A stretch of 64,000 bases of DNA, from contig NZ_JYLK01000001.1 of NCBI RefSeq assembly GCF_001439805.1, forward strand, positions 1 through 64,000, given 5' to 3'. Positions 35,665 to 44,842 of the stretch are shown here, in pieces (the stretch's first letter is position 1; each line of letters opens with the position of its first letter). Position numbers and translations under genes: made by a program. This DNA is from Pseudomonas trivialis. Lineage in GTDB: Bacteria; Pseudomonadota; Gammaproteobacteria; Pseudomonadales; Pseudomonadaceae. The notes beneath the pieces are model-generated. The model saw only the letters and a program-made list of their open reading frames with translations, made no database searches and was not told the DNA's origin.

Positions 35665-36276
35665 TCAGTGCAGACCCTCGATGTAGCTGGAGAGGGCCGC
35701 AATGTCCTCATCGCTGAGCTTGCGGGCGATGGTGCGCATGGTCATCGCATCGCCATCGTTGGCCCGGCCTGCGTCTTCCCTGCGAAAATCAGTCAGTTGT
35801 TTGGCGGTGTACTGCGCGTACTGACCGCTCAGGTGCGGGAAGCCGGCGGCGGCATTGCCTGTGCCATTGGGCGCGTGGCAACCGGCGCAGGCCGGCAGGC
35901 CCTTGCTCAGGTCACCGCCACGGAACAGCTTTTCGCCACGGGCGACCAGCTTGGGATCGGCGGCGCCCACACTGCCTTTCTGGCCGGCAAAGTACGCCGC
36001 CAGGTCGGCGATGTCCTGGTCGCTGGAGTTGGCCAGCAAGCCGGTCATTTCCAGCACCGTGCGCTTGCCGTCCTTGATATCGTGCATCTGCTTGGCCAGG
36101 TAACGCTCGCCCTGACCTGCCAGCTTGGGAAAGTTCGGCACCGGGCTGTTGCCATCGGCCCCGTGGCAGGCCCCACATACGGCAATTTTGGTCTGGCCCG
36201 CCCTGGCGTCACCCGCGGCGTGGGCAACACCGGTGATGCCCAGGGTCAACAGCAGACTCACGATCAGTTTGTTCAT
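35665..36276 (-). CDS. cc4: Cytochrome c4
   Basis: The 203-residue periplasmic dihaem cytochrome has a signal peptide ending AHA and two c-type haem sites, CGACH (C34, C37, H38) and CAGCH, each in a homologous half. Cytochrome c4 shuttles electrons from bc1 to terminal oxidases, mainly cbb3. The length matches the family. In P. aeruginosa a second cytochrome gene lies alongside; here the 297-bp gap to engB holds none. Confidence 0.94.
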   Translation of the reverse strand: MNKLIVSLLLTLGITGVAHAAGDARAGQTKIAVCGACHGADGNSPVPNFPKLAGQGERYLAKQMHDIKDGKRTVLEMTGLLANSSDQDIADLAAYFAGQKGSVGAADPKLVARGEKLFRGGDLSKGLPACAGCHAPNGTGNAAAGFPHLSGQYAQYTAKQLTDFRREDAGRANDGDAMTMRTIARKLSDEDIAALSSYIEGLH

Positions 36277-36573
36277 CAGCTAATCCAACTACTCATCCAA
36301 CTGCGACCAGAGGTTTTAAACGTTATCTACCGGATTTACTCATCATCAACGGATCGATGACGTGTTGATCTCCAGCCTTGCGGTCCCTGCACAAAACCAC
36401 GCGCGGCATTGCCTTTGAACACAAACTCGGTTGTACAGCGCCTGGGGTTCCTGTGTAGCCTGAGCGCCATGAAAGCACACACAAAATCTGCGGCATCATA
36501 TACTCGCGCTACTTAAACGGAAACGACACCGCTTGCCGCACTCTTTTTCGGCACCGCTCACATCGGAAATCTC
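36277..36573. other. Divergent intergenic region between cc4 and engB
   Basis: No coding sequence or clear repeat was found in these 297 bp. It must contain the promoters of two divergent genes. Confidence 0.5.
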
Positions 36574-37215
36574 ATGCAACTCAAGAATCCCATCCTCGGT
36601 CTGTGCCAACAGTCCACCTTCATGCTTAGCGCCGCCAAAGTGGACCAATGCCCCGATGACGAAGGCTTTGAAGTCGCCTTTGCCGGCCGCTCCAACGCTG
36701 GCAAGTCCAGCGCACTGAACACCCTGACCCACGCCAGCCTGGCGCGCACCTCGAAAACCCCGGGCCGCACGCAGTTGCTCAACTTCTTCAAGCTGGACGA
36801 CGAACGTCGTCTGGTCGACTTGCCGGGCTACGGTTACGCAAAAGTGCCTATCCCGCTGAAGCTGCACTGGCAGCGTCACCTGGAAGCTTACCTGGGTGGC
36901 CGCGAAAGTTTGAAAGGGTTGATCCTGATGATGGACATCCGTCATCCAATGACCGACTTCGACCTGCTGATGCTCGACTGGGCTGTCGCCAGCGGCATGC
37001 CGATGCATATCCTGCTGACCAAGGCCGACAAGCTCACCTACGGCGCTGCCAAGAATACCTTGCTCAAAGTGCAGGCCGAAATCCGCAAGGGCTGGGGTGA
37101 CACGATCACCATCCAGCTGTTCTCGGCGCCAAAGCGCATGGGCCTGGAAGACGCCTATACCGTGCTGGCCGGCTGGATGGAGTTGGCGGACAAGGGCGCA
37201 GAGATCGCCGAATAG
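36574..37215 (+). CDS. engB: Ribosome biogenesis GTPase YihA/EngB
   Basis: The 213-residue GTPase has G1 [10 protein letters not shown]2 TPGRTQ, G3 [10 protein letters not shown] and G4 TKADKL. EngB acts in 50S subunit assembly and is essential in many bacteria. The length is normal. It converges with ersA and polA, the same arrangement as yihA-spf-polA of E. coli. Confidence 0.95.
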   Translation: MQLKNPILGLCQQSTFMLSAAKVDQCPDDEGFEVAFAGRSNAGKSSALNTLTHASLARTSKTPGRTQLLNFFKLDDERRLVDLPGYGYAKVPIPLKLHWQRHLEAYLGGRESLKGLILMMDIRHPMTDFDLLMLDWAVASGMPMHILLTKADKLTYGAAKNTLLKVQAEIRKGWGDTITIQLFSAPKRMGLEDAYTVLAGWMELADKGAEIAE

Positions 37216-37228
37216 CTTTTCTGCAGGC

Positions 37229-37358
37229 AAAAAAAACCCCGGACTTCGTATGGGGAGGGGAAGTTCGGGGTTCAAGTTCCGGACCGCTAGGGCGAGGTCC
37301 GGATATCTGCCAACACTTAACACAACATAGGAGCTTTGAAGGGCTTCACCACCCATTC
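37229..37358 (-). ncRNA. ersA: Spot 42-like small RNA ErsA
   Basis: The roughly 130-nt RNA is inferred on the minus strand in the engB-polA interval, where ErsA and its E. coli analogue Spot 42 are encoded. It has an internal hairpin CCGGACC / GGTCCGG, and a final hairpin CCCCGAACTTC / GAAGTCCGGGG with one mismatch whose exposed C-rich loop (CCCTCCCC) precedes eight Us. The C-rich loop is the kind of seed used against ribosome-binding sites. Ends are estimated from the promoter at 37365-37392 and the U tract. Confidence 0.8.
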
Positions 37359-37364
37359 AGAGAC

Positions 37365-37392
37365 TCTGAGTGACAATTCACAGGTTAAGTTC
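37365..37392 (-). promoter_or_regulatory. AlgU (sigma22)-type promoter of ersA
   Basis: On the minus strand GAACTT (plus 37387-37392), a 17-bp spacer and TCAGA (plus 37365-37369) match the AlgU consensus GAACTT-N16/17-TCTGA. ErsA of P. aeruginosa is AlgU-dependent, so the promoter supports the identity of the RNA. Confidence 0.7.
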
Positions 37393-37447
37393 CGACCCGC
37401 TCGAAAAACTGTGAAATAACCGTAGGCCTTTTCCCACACAAGACGCT

Positions 37448-37474
37448 TTGCCACCGCACTTTGTCGGTGGCAAA
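37448..37474 (-). terminator. Hairpin downstream of polA
   Basis: TTTGCCACCG and CGGTGGCAAA form a perfect 10-bp stem with a 7-base loop, 10 bp past the polA stop. The T tract is poor, so it may be a weak terminator or a 3' stabilising stem. Confidence 0.5.
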
Positions 37475-37483
37475 CGCCCGCCG

Positions 37484-40267
37484 TCAGTGCGCCTCGTCCC
37501 AGTTGTTGCCCACGCCCACTTCCACCAGCAGTGGCACGTCCAGTTGTGCGGCAGCGCTCATGTGCTCACGAATCTTCTCGCTGACTTCGGCGACCAGATC
37601 CTCACGCACCTCCAGCACCAATTCATCGTGTACCTGCAGAATCACTTTGGCATCCAGACCCGAGTCGGTCAGCCAGTTATCCACGCGCACCATGGCTTTC
37701 TTGATGATATCGGCTGCGGTGCCCTGCATCGGCGCGTTGATCGCCGTGCGCTCGGCGGCGGCCCGTTCCTGGGGTCTGTTGGAATTGATGTCCGGCACAT
37801 ACAGGCGGCGACCGAAGAAGGTTTCCACGTAACCCTGATCGGCAGCTTGGGCACGAGTGCGCTCCATGTACTCACGCACCCCGGGGTAGCGGGCGAAATA
37901 CACGTCGATATAGGCTTTGGCGGTCTTGGTATCGACGCCAATGTCCTTGCCCAGCTTCTGCGCGCCCATGCCATAGATCAGGCCGAAGTTGATCGCCTTG
38001 GCACTGCGGCGCTGATCGGAGGTGACTTCGCCCAGCTCCACCTTGAACACCTCGGCCGCGGTGGCGGTGTGCACATCCAGATTGTGGCGGAAAGCATTCA
38101 TCAAGCCTTCATCCCTGGACAGGTGCGCCATGATGCGCAGCTCGATCTGCGAATAGTCCGCTGCCAGCAGCTTGTAGCCCTTGGGCGCAACAAACGCCTG
38201 GCGGATGCGCCGCCCTTCAGCGGTGCGCACCGGGATGTTCTGCAGGTTCGGGTCGCTGGAGGACAGGCGCCCGGTCGCGGTCACCGCCTGGTGATAAGAC
38301 GTGTGGATACGCCCGGTGCGCGGGTTGATCTGTTCGGGCAAGCGGTCGGTGTAGGTGCTTTTGAGCTTGCTCATGCTGCGGTACTGCATCAACACCTTGG
38401 GCAGCGGATAGTTATCTTCGGCCAGTTTGGCCAGCACTTCTTCCGCCGTCGAAGCCTGCCCCTTGCCGGTCTTTTTCAGCACCGGCATGCCGAGCTTGTC
38501 GTAAAGAATCGAGCCGAGCTGTTTGGGAGAACCCAGGTTGAATTCCTCACCGGCGATCTCGAATGCCTGGCGCTCCAGTTCGACCATCTTGTGGCCCAAC
38601 TCGATGCTCTGGATACCCAGCAATTCCTTGTCCACCAGCGCGCCCTGACGCTCGATGCGCGCCAGCACCGGCACCAACGGAATTTCGATATCCGACAGCA
38701 CGCTGGCCAGGCGCGGGATCGCGGCCAATTGCGCGTGCAGCGCCTGGTGCAGACGCAAGGTCACGTCGGCATCTTCGGCTGCGTAAGGGCCGGCCTGTTC
38801 CAGTGCGATCTGGTCAAAGGTCAGTTGCTTGGCGCCCTTGCCGGCGATGTCCTGGAAACTGACGGTGTCGTAGTCCAGGTACTTCTTGGCCAGGCTGTCC
38901 ATGTCGTGCCGGGTGACGGTGGCATTGAGCACATAGGATTCAAGCATGGTGTCGAAGGCGATGCCGCGCACGGTGATGCCTTGCGCCGGGTCGCCGCCGA
39001 TGGCGCAGTTGGCCAGGATGTTCATGTCGAACTTGGCGTGCTGGCCGACCTTGAGTTTGGCCGGGTCTTCCAGCAGCGGTTTCAAGGCCAGCAGCACGGT
39101 GTCACGGTCCAATTGGTCCGGCACGCCGATGTAGGAGTGGGTCAGCGGGATGTAGGCCGCTTCATGGGGCTGCACGGCGAAGGACACCCCGACCAACTGC
39201 GCTTTTTGCGCGTCGATGCCGGTGGTTTCGGTGTCGAACGCGAACAGCGGCGCATCCTGAAGCTTCTTCAACCACCGCTCGAAGGTCGCTTGGTCGAGGA
39301 TGGTGGTGTAAACCGTTTCCAGCGGCGCTGTCGGTACAGTCTCGACGATCTCGGCCGCTACCGGCGCTACGCTCAGCTCGACGCGCCTGGCATCGCGCTG
39401 AATCTCGTCGTACCAGCTCTTGAACTCAAGCAGGGTGTACAACTCCAGCAGCTTTTCGCGGTCCGGCTCGATCAGGTGCAGGTCGTCCAGGCCGATATCC
39501 AGCGGCACATCGATCTTGATCGTGGCCAGCCGGTACGACAGGAACGCCATCTCGCGGTGCTCTTCCAACTTGGCGCGCAGGGTCTTGGCGCCGCGAATCG
39601 GCAGGCTCGGCACCATGTCCAACTGCTCATAAAGCTCTTTGAGGCCGCCATTGACGCCCATCAGCAAGCCGGAGGCGGTCTTCGGACCAATGCCCGGCAC
39701 GCCCGGGATGTTGTCGGACGAATCGCCCATCAATGCCAGATAGTCGATGATCTGCTCCGGAGCGACGCCAAATTTCTCCTTCACGCCCTCTACGTCCATC
39801 GCGCTACCGGTCATGGTGTTGACTAGGGTAATGTGCCCGTCGACCAACTGCGCCATGTCCTTGTCACCAGTGGAGATCACCACCGGCCGGCTGGCAGCCG
39901 CGCTGCTGCGCGCCAGGGTGCCGATCACGTCATCGGCTTCGACGCCTTCGACGCACAGCAACGGAAAGCCCAGGGCGATCACGCTCTGGTGCAGCGGCTC
40001 GATCTGCAGGCGCATGTCATCGGGCATGCTCGGGCGGTTGGCCTTGTAGTCGGCGTACATGTCATCGCGAAAGGTCCCACCCTTGGCATCGAACACCACC
40101 GCGAACGGGCTGTCCGGGTATTGCCGGCGCAGGCTCTTGAGCATGTTCAGCACGCCCTTGACCGCGCCGGTCGGCAGGCCTTTGGAGGTGGTCAGCGGTG
40201 GCAGTGCATGGAAGGCGCGGTACAGATAAGAAGAACCGTCCACCAGGACGAGGGGCGCTTGGCTCAT
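37484..40267 (-). CDS. polA: DNA polymerase I
   Basis: The 927-residue enzyme has an N-terminal 5'-3' exonuclease (SSYLYRAFHAL, GDSSDNIPGVPGIGPKTA), an active 3'-5' exonuclease (FDTETTGID) and a C-terminal polymerase (DYSQIELRIMAHLS, RRSAKAINFGLIYGMG, VHDELVLEV). It fills gaps in repair and removes RNA primers. The ATG at 40267 is preferred over 40279 because the family begins MSQAPLVLVDG. It diverges from the DUF2782 gene. Confidence 0.97.
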   Translation of the reverse strand: MSQAPLVLVDGSSYLYRAFHALPPLTTSKGLPTGAVKGVLNMLKSLRRQYPDSPFAVVFDAKGGTFRDDMYADYKANRPSMPDDMRLQIEPLHQSVIALGFPLLCVEGVEADDVIGTLARSSAAASRPVVISTGDKDMAQLVDGHITLVNTMTGSAMDVEGVKEKFGVAPEQIIDYLALMGDSSDNIPGVPGIGPKTASGLLMGVNGGLKELYEQLDMVPSLPIRGAKTLRAKLEEHREMAFLSYRLATIKIDVPLDIGLDDLHLIEPDREKLLELYTLLEFKSWYDEIQRDARRVELSVAPVAAEIVETVPTAPLETVYTTILDQATFERWLKKLQDAPLFAFDTETTGIDAQKAQLVGVSFAVQPHEAAYIPLTHSYIGVPDQLDRDTVLLALKPLLEDPAKLKVGQHAKFDMNILANCAIGGDPAQGITVRGIAFDTMLESYVLNATVTRHDMDSLAKKYLDYDTVSFQDIAGKGAKQLTFDQIALEQAGPYAAEDADVTLRLHQALHAQLAAIPRLASVLSDIEIPLVPVLARIERQGALVDKELLGIQSIELGHKMVELERQAFEIAGEEFNLGSPKQLGSILYDKLGMPVLKKTGKGQASTAEEVLAKLAEDNYPLPKVLMQYRSMSKLKSTYTDRLPEQINPRTGRIHTSYHQAVTATGRLSSSDPNLQNIPVRTAEGRRIRQAFVAPKGYKLLAADYSQIELRIMAHLSRDEGLMNAFRHNLDVHTATAAEVFKVELGEVTSDQRRSAKAINFGLIYGMGAQKLGKDIGVDTKTAKAYIDVYFARYPGVREYMERTRAQAADQGYVETFFGRRLYVPDINSNRPQERAAAERTAINAPMQGTAADIIKKAMVRVDNWLTDSGLDAKVILQVHDELVLEVREDLVAEVSEKIREHMSAAAQLDVPLLVEVGVGNNWDEAH

Positions 40268-40341
40268 GAGCAGGATCAACCTTTTCGGCGGGTCAGGCGC
40301 TAGAATAGCCGGACCAATGAAAACAAAGGGACAAGGTTATC

Positions 40342-40632
40342 ATGCGTACATTCAATCGCCTGCTGTTGACTGGCTTGATTGCACTCGCTCCGATGGCTGC
40401 CATGGCGGCAGACGATGCGCCGTCGGCCGACCCGGAAGTAACCATTCGCACGGAGGGCGACAAGACCATCCAGGAGTACCGCCAGAATGGCTTTCTGTAT
40501 GCGATCAAGGTCACGCCCAAAGGTGCACCGCCGTATTTCCTGGTGCGCGCGGACGGAACCGACGCGAACTTCATCCGCTCTGACCAGCCGGATATGCTGA
40601 TTCCGTCATGGAAGATCTTCGAATGGAAATGA
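40342..40632 (+). CDS. DUF2782 periplasmic protein
   Basis: The 96-residue protein has a signal peptide ending AMA and a DUF2782 domain (EVTIRTEGDKTIQEYRQNGFLYAIKVTPKGAPPYFLV shortened here to its key run EYRQNGFLYAIKVTP). The function is unknown. It is conserved between polA and thrB across pseudomonads and precedes thrB by 55 bp, so the two are probably cotranscribed. Confidence 0.85.
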   Translation: MRTFNRLLLTGLIALAPMAAMAADDAPSADPEVTIRTEGDKTIQEYRQNGFLYAIKVTPKGAPPYFLVRADGTDANFIRSDQPDMLIPSWKIFEWK

Positions 40633-40687
40633 TTTCCCCACTTTAATCGACGCTGCAATTCGCAGCGTCCGTAACGGCAGTTTACCC

Positions 40688-41641
40688 ATGTCTGTGTTTA
40701 CCCCCCTGGCTCGGCCCGAGCTGGAAACCTTTCTCGCGCCCTACGGGCTCGGCCGCCTGCTTGACTTCCAGGGGATTGCCGCTGGTAGCGAAAACACCAA
40801 TTTCTTTATCAGCCTGGAACAGGGCGAGTTCGTGCTGACCCTGGTTGAGCGCGGCCCTGTGGCCGAAATGCCGTTTTTCATCGAGCTGCTCGACATACTG
40901 CACGACGCCGACCTGCCGGTGCCCTACGCGCTGCGCACCACCGACGGCGTGGCCCTGCGCGAGCTGGTCGGCAAACCGGCGCTACTGCAACCGCGCCTGG
41001 CTGGCAAGCACATCACACACGCCAACGCGCAGCATTGCGCCCAGGTCGGCGAACTGCTCGGCCATCTGCACCAGGCCACCCAGGGCGACAAGGTGCTGGA
41101 ACGCAAGACCGACCGCGGGCTGGACTGGATGCTCAGTGAAGGCGCGCAGATTGTTTCGCACTTGAACGCCGCGCAGCAAAGCCTGCTGCAGGACGCGCTG
41201 GCCGAGATCCAGGCGCACAAGGCCGACATCCTGGCCCTGCCGCGCGCCAACCTCCATGGTGACCTGTTCCGCGACAACGCGATGTTCGAAGGCACCCACC
41301 TGACCGGCCTGATCGACTTCTACAACGCCTGCTCCGGGCCGATGCTGTATGACATCGCGATTGCGCTGAATGACTGGTGCTCGAACGCAGAAGGCGCAAT
41401 CGATGGGCCGCGGGCCCGTGCGTTGCTGGGCGCCTACGCGGGGCTACGACCGTTTACCGCGAAGGAAGCCGAACTGTGGCCGACGATGCTGCGGGTGGCG
41501 TGCGTACGGTTCTGGCTGTCGCGCCTGATTGCTGCTGAGTCGTTTGCCGGGCAGGATGTGCTGATTCACAATCCAGCGGAGTTCGAGCACCGCCTGGCGC
41601 TACGCCAGCAGGTCAGCGTCCACCTGCCGTTCGCCCTCTGA
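40688..41641 (+). CDS. thrB: Homoserine kinase (aminoglycoside phosphotransferase-like type)
   Basis: The 317-residue cytosolic kinase is the APH-fold ThrB of pseudomonads, which phosphorylates homoserine in threonine synthesis. Visible are GSENTNFFISL near residue 35, the catalytic-loop motif NLHGDLFRDNAMF, and GLIDFYNACSGPMLYDIAIALNDWC. It is unrelated to the GHMP-type ThrB of E. coli. A REP doublet follows. Confidence 0.93.
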   Translation: MSVFTPLARPELETFLAPYGLGRLLDFQGIAAGSENTNFFISLEQGEFVLTLVERGPVAEMPFFIELLDILHDADLPVPYALRTTDGVALRELVGKPALLQPRLAGKHITHANAQHCAQVGELLGHLHQATQGDKVLERKTDRGLDWMLSEGAQIVSHLNAAQQSLLQDALAEIQAHKADILALPRANLHGDLFRDNAMFEGTHLTGLIDFYNACSGPMLYDIAIALNDWCSNAEGAIDGPRARALLGAYAGLRPFTAKEAELWPTMLRVACVRFWLSRLIAAESFAGQDVLIHNPAEFEHRLALRQQVSVHLPFAL

Positions 41642-41661
41642 AGCCTTACCGGATCAAAAAA

Positions 41662-41752
41662 TGTGGGAGGGGGCTTGCTCCCGATAGCGGCGTATCAGGC
41701 AACTTATGCATGCCTGACACACGGTCATCGGGAGCAAGCCCCCTCTCACACT
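41662..41752. repeat. REP doublet B (inverted pair)
   Basis: TGTGGGAGGGGGCTTGCTCC (41662 onward) and its inverted copy ending near 41752 flank a 35-base spacer that also contains CAGGCA / TGCCTG. The second copy has one change (CTCTCAC for CTCCCAC). It lies between convergent thrB and znuA. Confidence 0.88.
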
Positions 41753-41768
41753 TGATCTTCGCTTGGCC

Positions 41769-42689
41769 TTAGAGCGATTCCAGGCAGCCCGCCAGGTCGT
41801 TACCCAGCTTGTCCAGCACTTGCTCGTAGCCATTCGCCGTGGCCGGTGTATAACCGCCCAGCGCATCCAGCTCCGCCAGTTTTACCGGCAGACCCGCCAC
41901 CAGGGTTTCAGCCAGACGCGGGCGCAGCGGCGGCTCGCTGAACACACAGGTCTTGCCCACTTCCTGCAGACGCGTGCGCATCGCCGCTACATGCTGGGCG
42001 CCGGGTTGCACTTCGGCGGCAACGCTGAACACGCCGGCATGCTTGAGCCCGTAAGCCTCTTCGAAGTAATCGAAGGCTTCGTGGAACACGAAATAAGGTT
42101 GACCGGCGATCCCTGCCACGCGCTTTTTCAGACGCGCATCCAGTGCGTCCAGACGCTCGTCGAAAGCCTTCACGTTGCTCTCATAACGGCCGGCGTTCTG
42201 CGGGTCAGCGGCACTCAGGTCCGCCGCCATGCGCGCTGCGATCACCCGCGCATTAACCGTGGACAGCCACACGTGCGCATCCAGGCTGCCGGGACGGTGA
42301 TCGTGGTCATGCTCGCCAGCATCGTCGGCGTGAGAGTGGCTATCTTCGGCGAAACGACGCAGTTTCATGCCAGGCAGGTCCTGCACCGCCACCGTTGGCG
42401 CGCTGCGGCCCTTGAGCACGCGGGGCAGGAAGCTTTCCATGTCCGGACCGATCCAATACAGCAGGTCCACCGACTGCACGCGCCGTACGTCGGATGGACG
42501 CAACGCGAAGTTATGCGGCGACGCACCCGGCGGCAACAACACCTCGGGGACCGCCACGCCGTCCTGCACAGCGGCGGCAATCAGCTGCAACGGCTTGATG
42601 CTGGTCAGCACCTTGACCTCGGCCTGAGCGGCCCCCGCAACGAAAAAACTGGCGATAAATATGACAAAAACTGGAAAAAGTCGGGACAC
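41769..42689 (-). CDS. znuA: Zinc ABC transporter substrate-binding protein
   Basis: The roughly 306-residue periplasmic protein has a signal peptide (VFVIFIASFFVAGAAQA), a cluster-9 solute-binding fold (PPGASPHNFALRPSDVR) and a His/Asp-rich loop (HSHADDAGEHDHDH, about residues 115-130) that binds Zn2+. The start is uncertain: GTG at 42689, preceded by GAGTGG, is preferred; a GTG at 42698 is also possible. It diverges from zur, with a candidate Zur box between them. Confidence 0.92.
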   Translation of the reverse strand: MSRLFPVFVIFIASFFVAGAAQAEVKVLTSIKPLQLIAAAVQDGVAVPEVLLPPGASPHNFALRPSDVRRVQSVDLLYWIGPDMESFLPRVLKGRSAPTVAVQDLPGMKLRRFAEDSHSHADDAGEHDHDHRPGSLDAHVWLSTVNARVIAARMAADLSAADPQNAGRYESNVKAFDERLDALDARLKKRVAGIAGQPYFVFHEAFDYFEEAYGLKHAGVFSVAAEVQPGAQHVAAMRTRLQEVGKTCVFSEPPLRPRLAETLVAGLPVKLAELDALGGYTPATANGYEQVLDKLGNDLAGCLESL

Positions 42690-42716
42690 GATGACCACTC
42701 AATGGCGTAGGAACGG

Positions 42717-42729
42717 GTAACATAATAAC
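42717..42729. promoter_or_regulatory. Candidate Zur box between znuA and zur
   Basis: GTAACATAATAAC (GTTATTATGTTAC on the minus strand) partly matches the Zur operator GTTATATTATAAC and lies 28 bp from the znuA GTG and 27 bp from the zur ATG. Its location between the divergent zinc genes fits zinc-dependent repression of both. Confidence 0.5.
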
Positions 42730-42756
42730 GTCTCTATCAAATGTCTGTCGCCGCTC

Positions 42757-43239
42757 ATGCCTAAAACACCGCTTGCCAGCCGTCCCCACGACCATTCTCA
42801 CTGCGTGCACACCGCACTGGCGGAAGCCGACACACTGTGTGCGCAAAAGGGTTTGCGCCTGACCGCCCTGCGTCGCCGCGTGCTGGAACTGGTGTGGCAA
42901 AGCCACAAACCGCTGGGCGCCTACGACATCCTCGGCGTGCTCAGCGAACAGGACGGCCGTCGCGCCGCGCCGCCTACCGTGTATCGCGCGCTGGATTTCC
43001 TGCTGGAAAACGGTCTGGTGCACCGCATCGCCTCGCTCAACGCCTTCGTCGGCTGCAACCACCCCGAACACGCGCACCAGGGTCAGTTCCTGATCTGCCG
43101 CGAGTGCCACGCCGCCATCGAGCTTGAGCAAAAAAGCATCAGCGACGCAATCATCAAGAGTTCCGCCGAGGTGGGCTTCCAGGTCGAAGGGCAAACGGTC
43201 GAAGTGGTCGGCCTGTGCTCGGGCTGCCAGGGGGCTTGA
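42757..43239 (+). CDS. zur: Zinc uptake regulator Zur (Fur family)
   Basis: The 160-residue Fur-family repressor has an N-terminal winged helix ([35 protein letters not shown]) and a C-terminal dimerisation domain with structural-zinc cysteines in CREC and CSGC. The [10 protein letters not shown] segment supplies regulatory ligands. It represses znu genes when zinc is sufficient. Its stop overlaps the znuC ATG by one base. Confidence 0.94.
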   Translation: MPKTPLASRPHDHSHCVHTALAEADTLCAQKGLRLTALRRRVLELVWQSHKPLGAYDILGVLSEQDGRRAAPPTVYRALDFLLENGLVHRIASLNAFVGCNHPEHAHQGQFLICRECHAAIELEQKSISDAIIKSSAEVGFQVEGQTVEVVGLCSGCQGA

Positions 43240-44024
43240 TGAGCAACGCGTTAATCCGCCTGGAGCAGGTTGGGGTCACATTCGCCGGGCAAACCGTGCT
43301 GGATAACATCGCCCTGAGTGTCCAGCCACGGCAGATCGTCACCCTGATCGGCCCCAACGGCGCCGGCAAGACCACCCTGGTGCGCGCCGTGCTCGGCCTG
43401 CTCAAGCCCGACACCGGCAGCGTGTGGCGCAAGCCCAAACTGCGCGTGGGCTACATGCCGCAAAAATTGCACGTCGATCCGACCTTGCCTTTATCCGTGC
43501 TGCGCTTCTTGCGCCTGGTACCCGGTGTCGACCGCGCCCGCGCCCAGGCCGCGCTCAAGGAAGTCGGCGCCGAGCAGGTGATCGACAGCCCGGTGCAAAG
43601 CATCTCCGGCGGCGAAATGCAGCGCGTGCTGCTGGCCCGCGCCCTGCTGCGCGAGCCGGAGCTGTTGGTGCTCGATGAGCCGGTGCAAGGTGTCGACGTG
43701 GCCGGTCAGGCCGAGCTGTACAGCCTGATCACCCGCCTGCGCGACCGCCATGGCTGCGGCGTGCTGATGGTGTCCCACGACCTGCACCTGGTGATGAGCA
43801 CCACCGACCAGGTGGTGTGCCTCAACCGCCACGTGTGCTGCTCCGGCCACCCGGAACAGGTCAGCGGCGACCCGGCCTTCGTCGAGCTGTTCGGCAAGAA
43901 CGCGCAGAGCCTGGCGATTTATCACCACCATCATGACCACGCCCACGACCTGCATGGCGCCGTGGTCGACGACCCTTCTGCACCCCACGTGCATGTTCAC
44001 GGAGATAGCTGCAAGCATGGCTGA
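43239..44024 (+). CDS. znuC: Zinc ABC transporter ATP-binding protein
   Basis: The 261-residue ATPase has Walker [11 protein letters not shown], signature [14 protein letters not shown] and Walker [13 protein letters not shown]. The C-terminal tail is very His-rich ([12 protein letters not shown] and HVHVHGD), typical of ZnuC. The ATG at 43239 overlaps the zur stop, and the gene overlaps znuB by 8 bp. Confidence 0.94.
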   Translation: MSNALIRLEQVGVTFAGQTVLDNIALSVQPRQIVTLIGPNGAGKTTLVRAVLGLLKPDTGSVWRKPKLRVGYMPQKLHVDPTLPLSVLRFLRLVPGVDRARAQAALKEVGAEQVIDSPVQSISGGEMQRVLLARALLREPELLVLDEPVQGVDVAGQAELYSLITRLRDRHGCGVLMVSHDLHLVMSTTDQVVCLNRHVCCSGHPEQVSGDPAFVELFGKNAQSLAIYHHHHDHAHDLHGAVVDDPSAPHVHVHGDSCKHG

Positions 44025-44805
44025 TTTTCTGCTCTACGCCCTGCTGGCAGGCTTGGCTCTGGCATTAGTGGCGGGCCCTCTGGGTTCGTTCGTGGTGTGG
44101 CGGCGCATGGCGTATTTTGGCGACACCCTGTCCCACGCCGCGCTACTGGGCGTGGCCATGGGCTTTTTGCTGGATGTGAGCCCGACCATCGCCGTCACCG
44201 TGGGCTGCCTGTTGCTGGCGGTGCTGCTGGTGACCCTGCAACAGCGCCAGCCGCTGGCCTCCGACACTCTGCTGGGCATCCTGGCGCCGAGCACCTTGTC
44301 TCTGGGCCTGGTGGTGCTGAGCTTCATGCATGAAGTGCGCATCGACCTGATGGCCTACCTGTTTGGCGACCTGCTGGCGATCAGCCCGACCGACCTTGCG
44401 TGGATCCTCGGCGGCAGCGCCGCCGTGCTGGTGCTCCTGGTGACGCTGTGGCGCCCGCTGCTGGCGATTACCGTGCACGAGGAACTGGCCACGGTCGAAG
44501 GCTTGCCGGTGCCGGCCCTGCGCATGGCCCTGATGTTGTTGATCGCGGTGGTGATTGCTGTCGCGATGAAGATTGTCGGCGTATTGTTGATCACGTCGCT
44601 GCTGATCATTCCCGCCGCCGCCGCCCAGCGCCACGCCCGCTCTCCGGAGCAGATGGCAATCGGCGCCAGCCTGTTGGGGATGCTCGCGGTCTGTGGGGGC
44701 CTGGCGTTGTCCTGGTTCAAGGACACGCCGGCCGGGCCATCGATTGTGGTCACGGCCGCCGCCCTGTTTCTGCTGAGTTTTGTCCTGCCCCGTCGAGGGG
44801 TGTAG
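44017..44805 (+). CDS. znuB: Zinc ABC transporter permease
   Basis: The 262-residue inner-membrane protein is an ABC-3 family permease with about eight helices ([46 protein letters not shown]). It completes the zur-znuC-znuB operon. The ATG at 44017 gives the family N-terminus [12 protein letters not shown]. Confidence 0.94.
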   Translation: MADFLLYALLAGLALALVAGPLGSFVVWRRMAYFGDTLSHAALLGVAMGFLLDVSPTIAVTVGCLLLAVLLVTLQQRQPLASDTLLGILAPSTLSLGLVVLSFMHEVRIDLMAYLFGDLLAISPTDLAWILGGSAAVLVLLVTLWRPLLAITVHEELATVEGLPVPALRMALMLLIAVVIAVAMKIVGVLLITSLLIIPAAAAQRHARSPEQMAIGASLLGMLAVCGGLALSWFKDTPAGPSIVVTAAALFLLSFVLPRRGV

Positions 44806-44842
44806 ACTTGCTCGCTTTTTGCGCAATTAGAGAGTCGCAGGA

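Noticed and set aside
36277..36573. A second cytochrome gene expected next to cc4
   Set aside because: The 297-bp gap contains no CxxCH motif or coding frame on either strand.
37448..39826. A 792-codon open frame on the plus strand
   Set aside because: It is antisense to polA and results from high GC at third positions; it has no recognisable domains and reads as His/Gln-rich low-complexity sequence.
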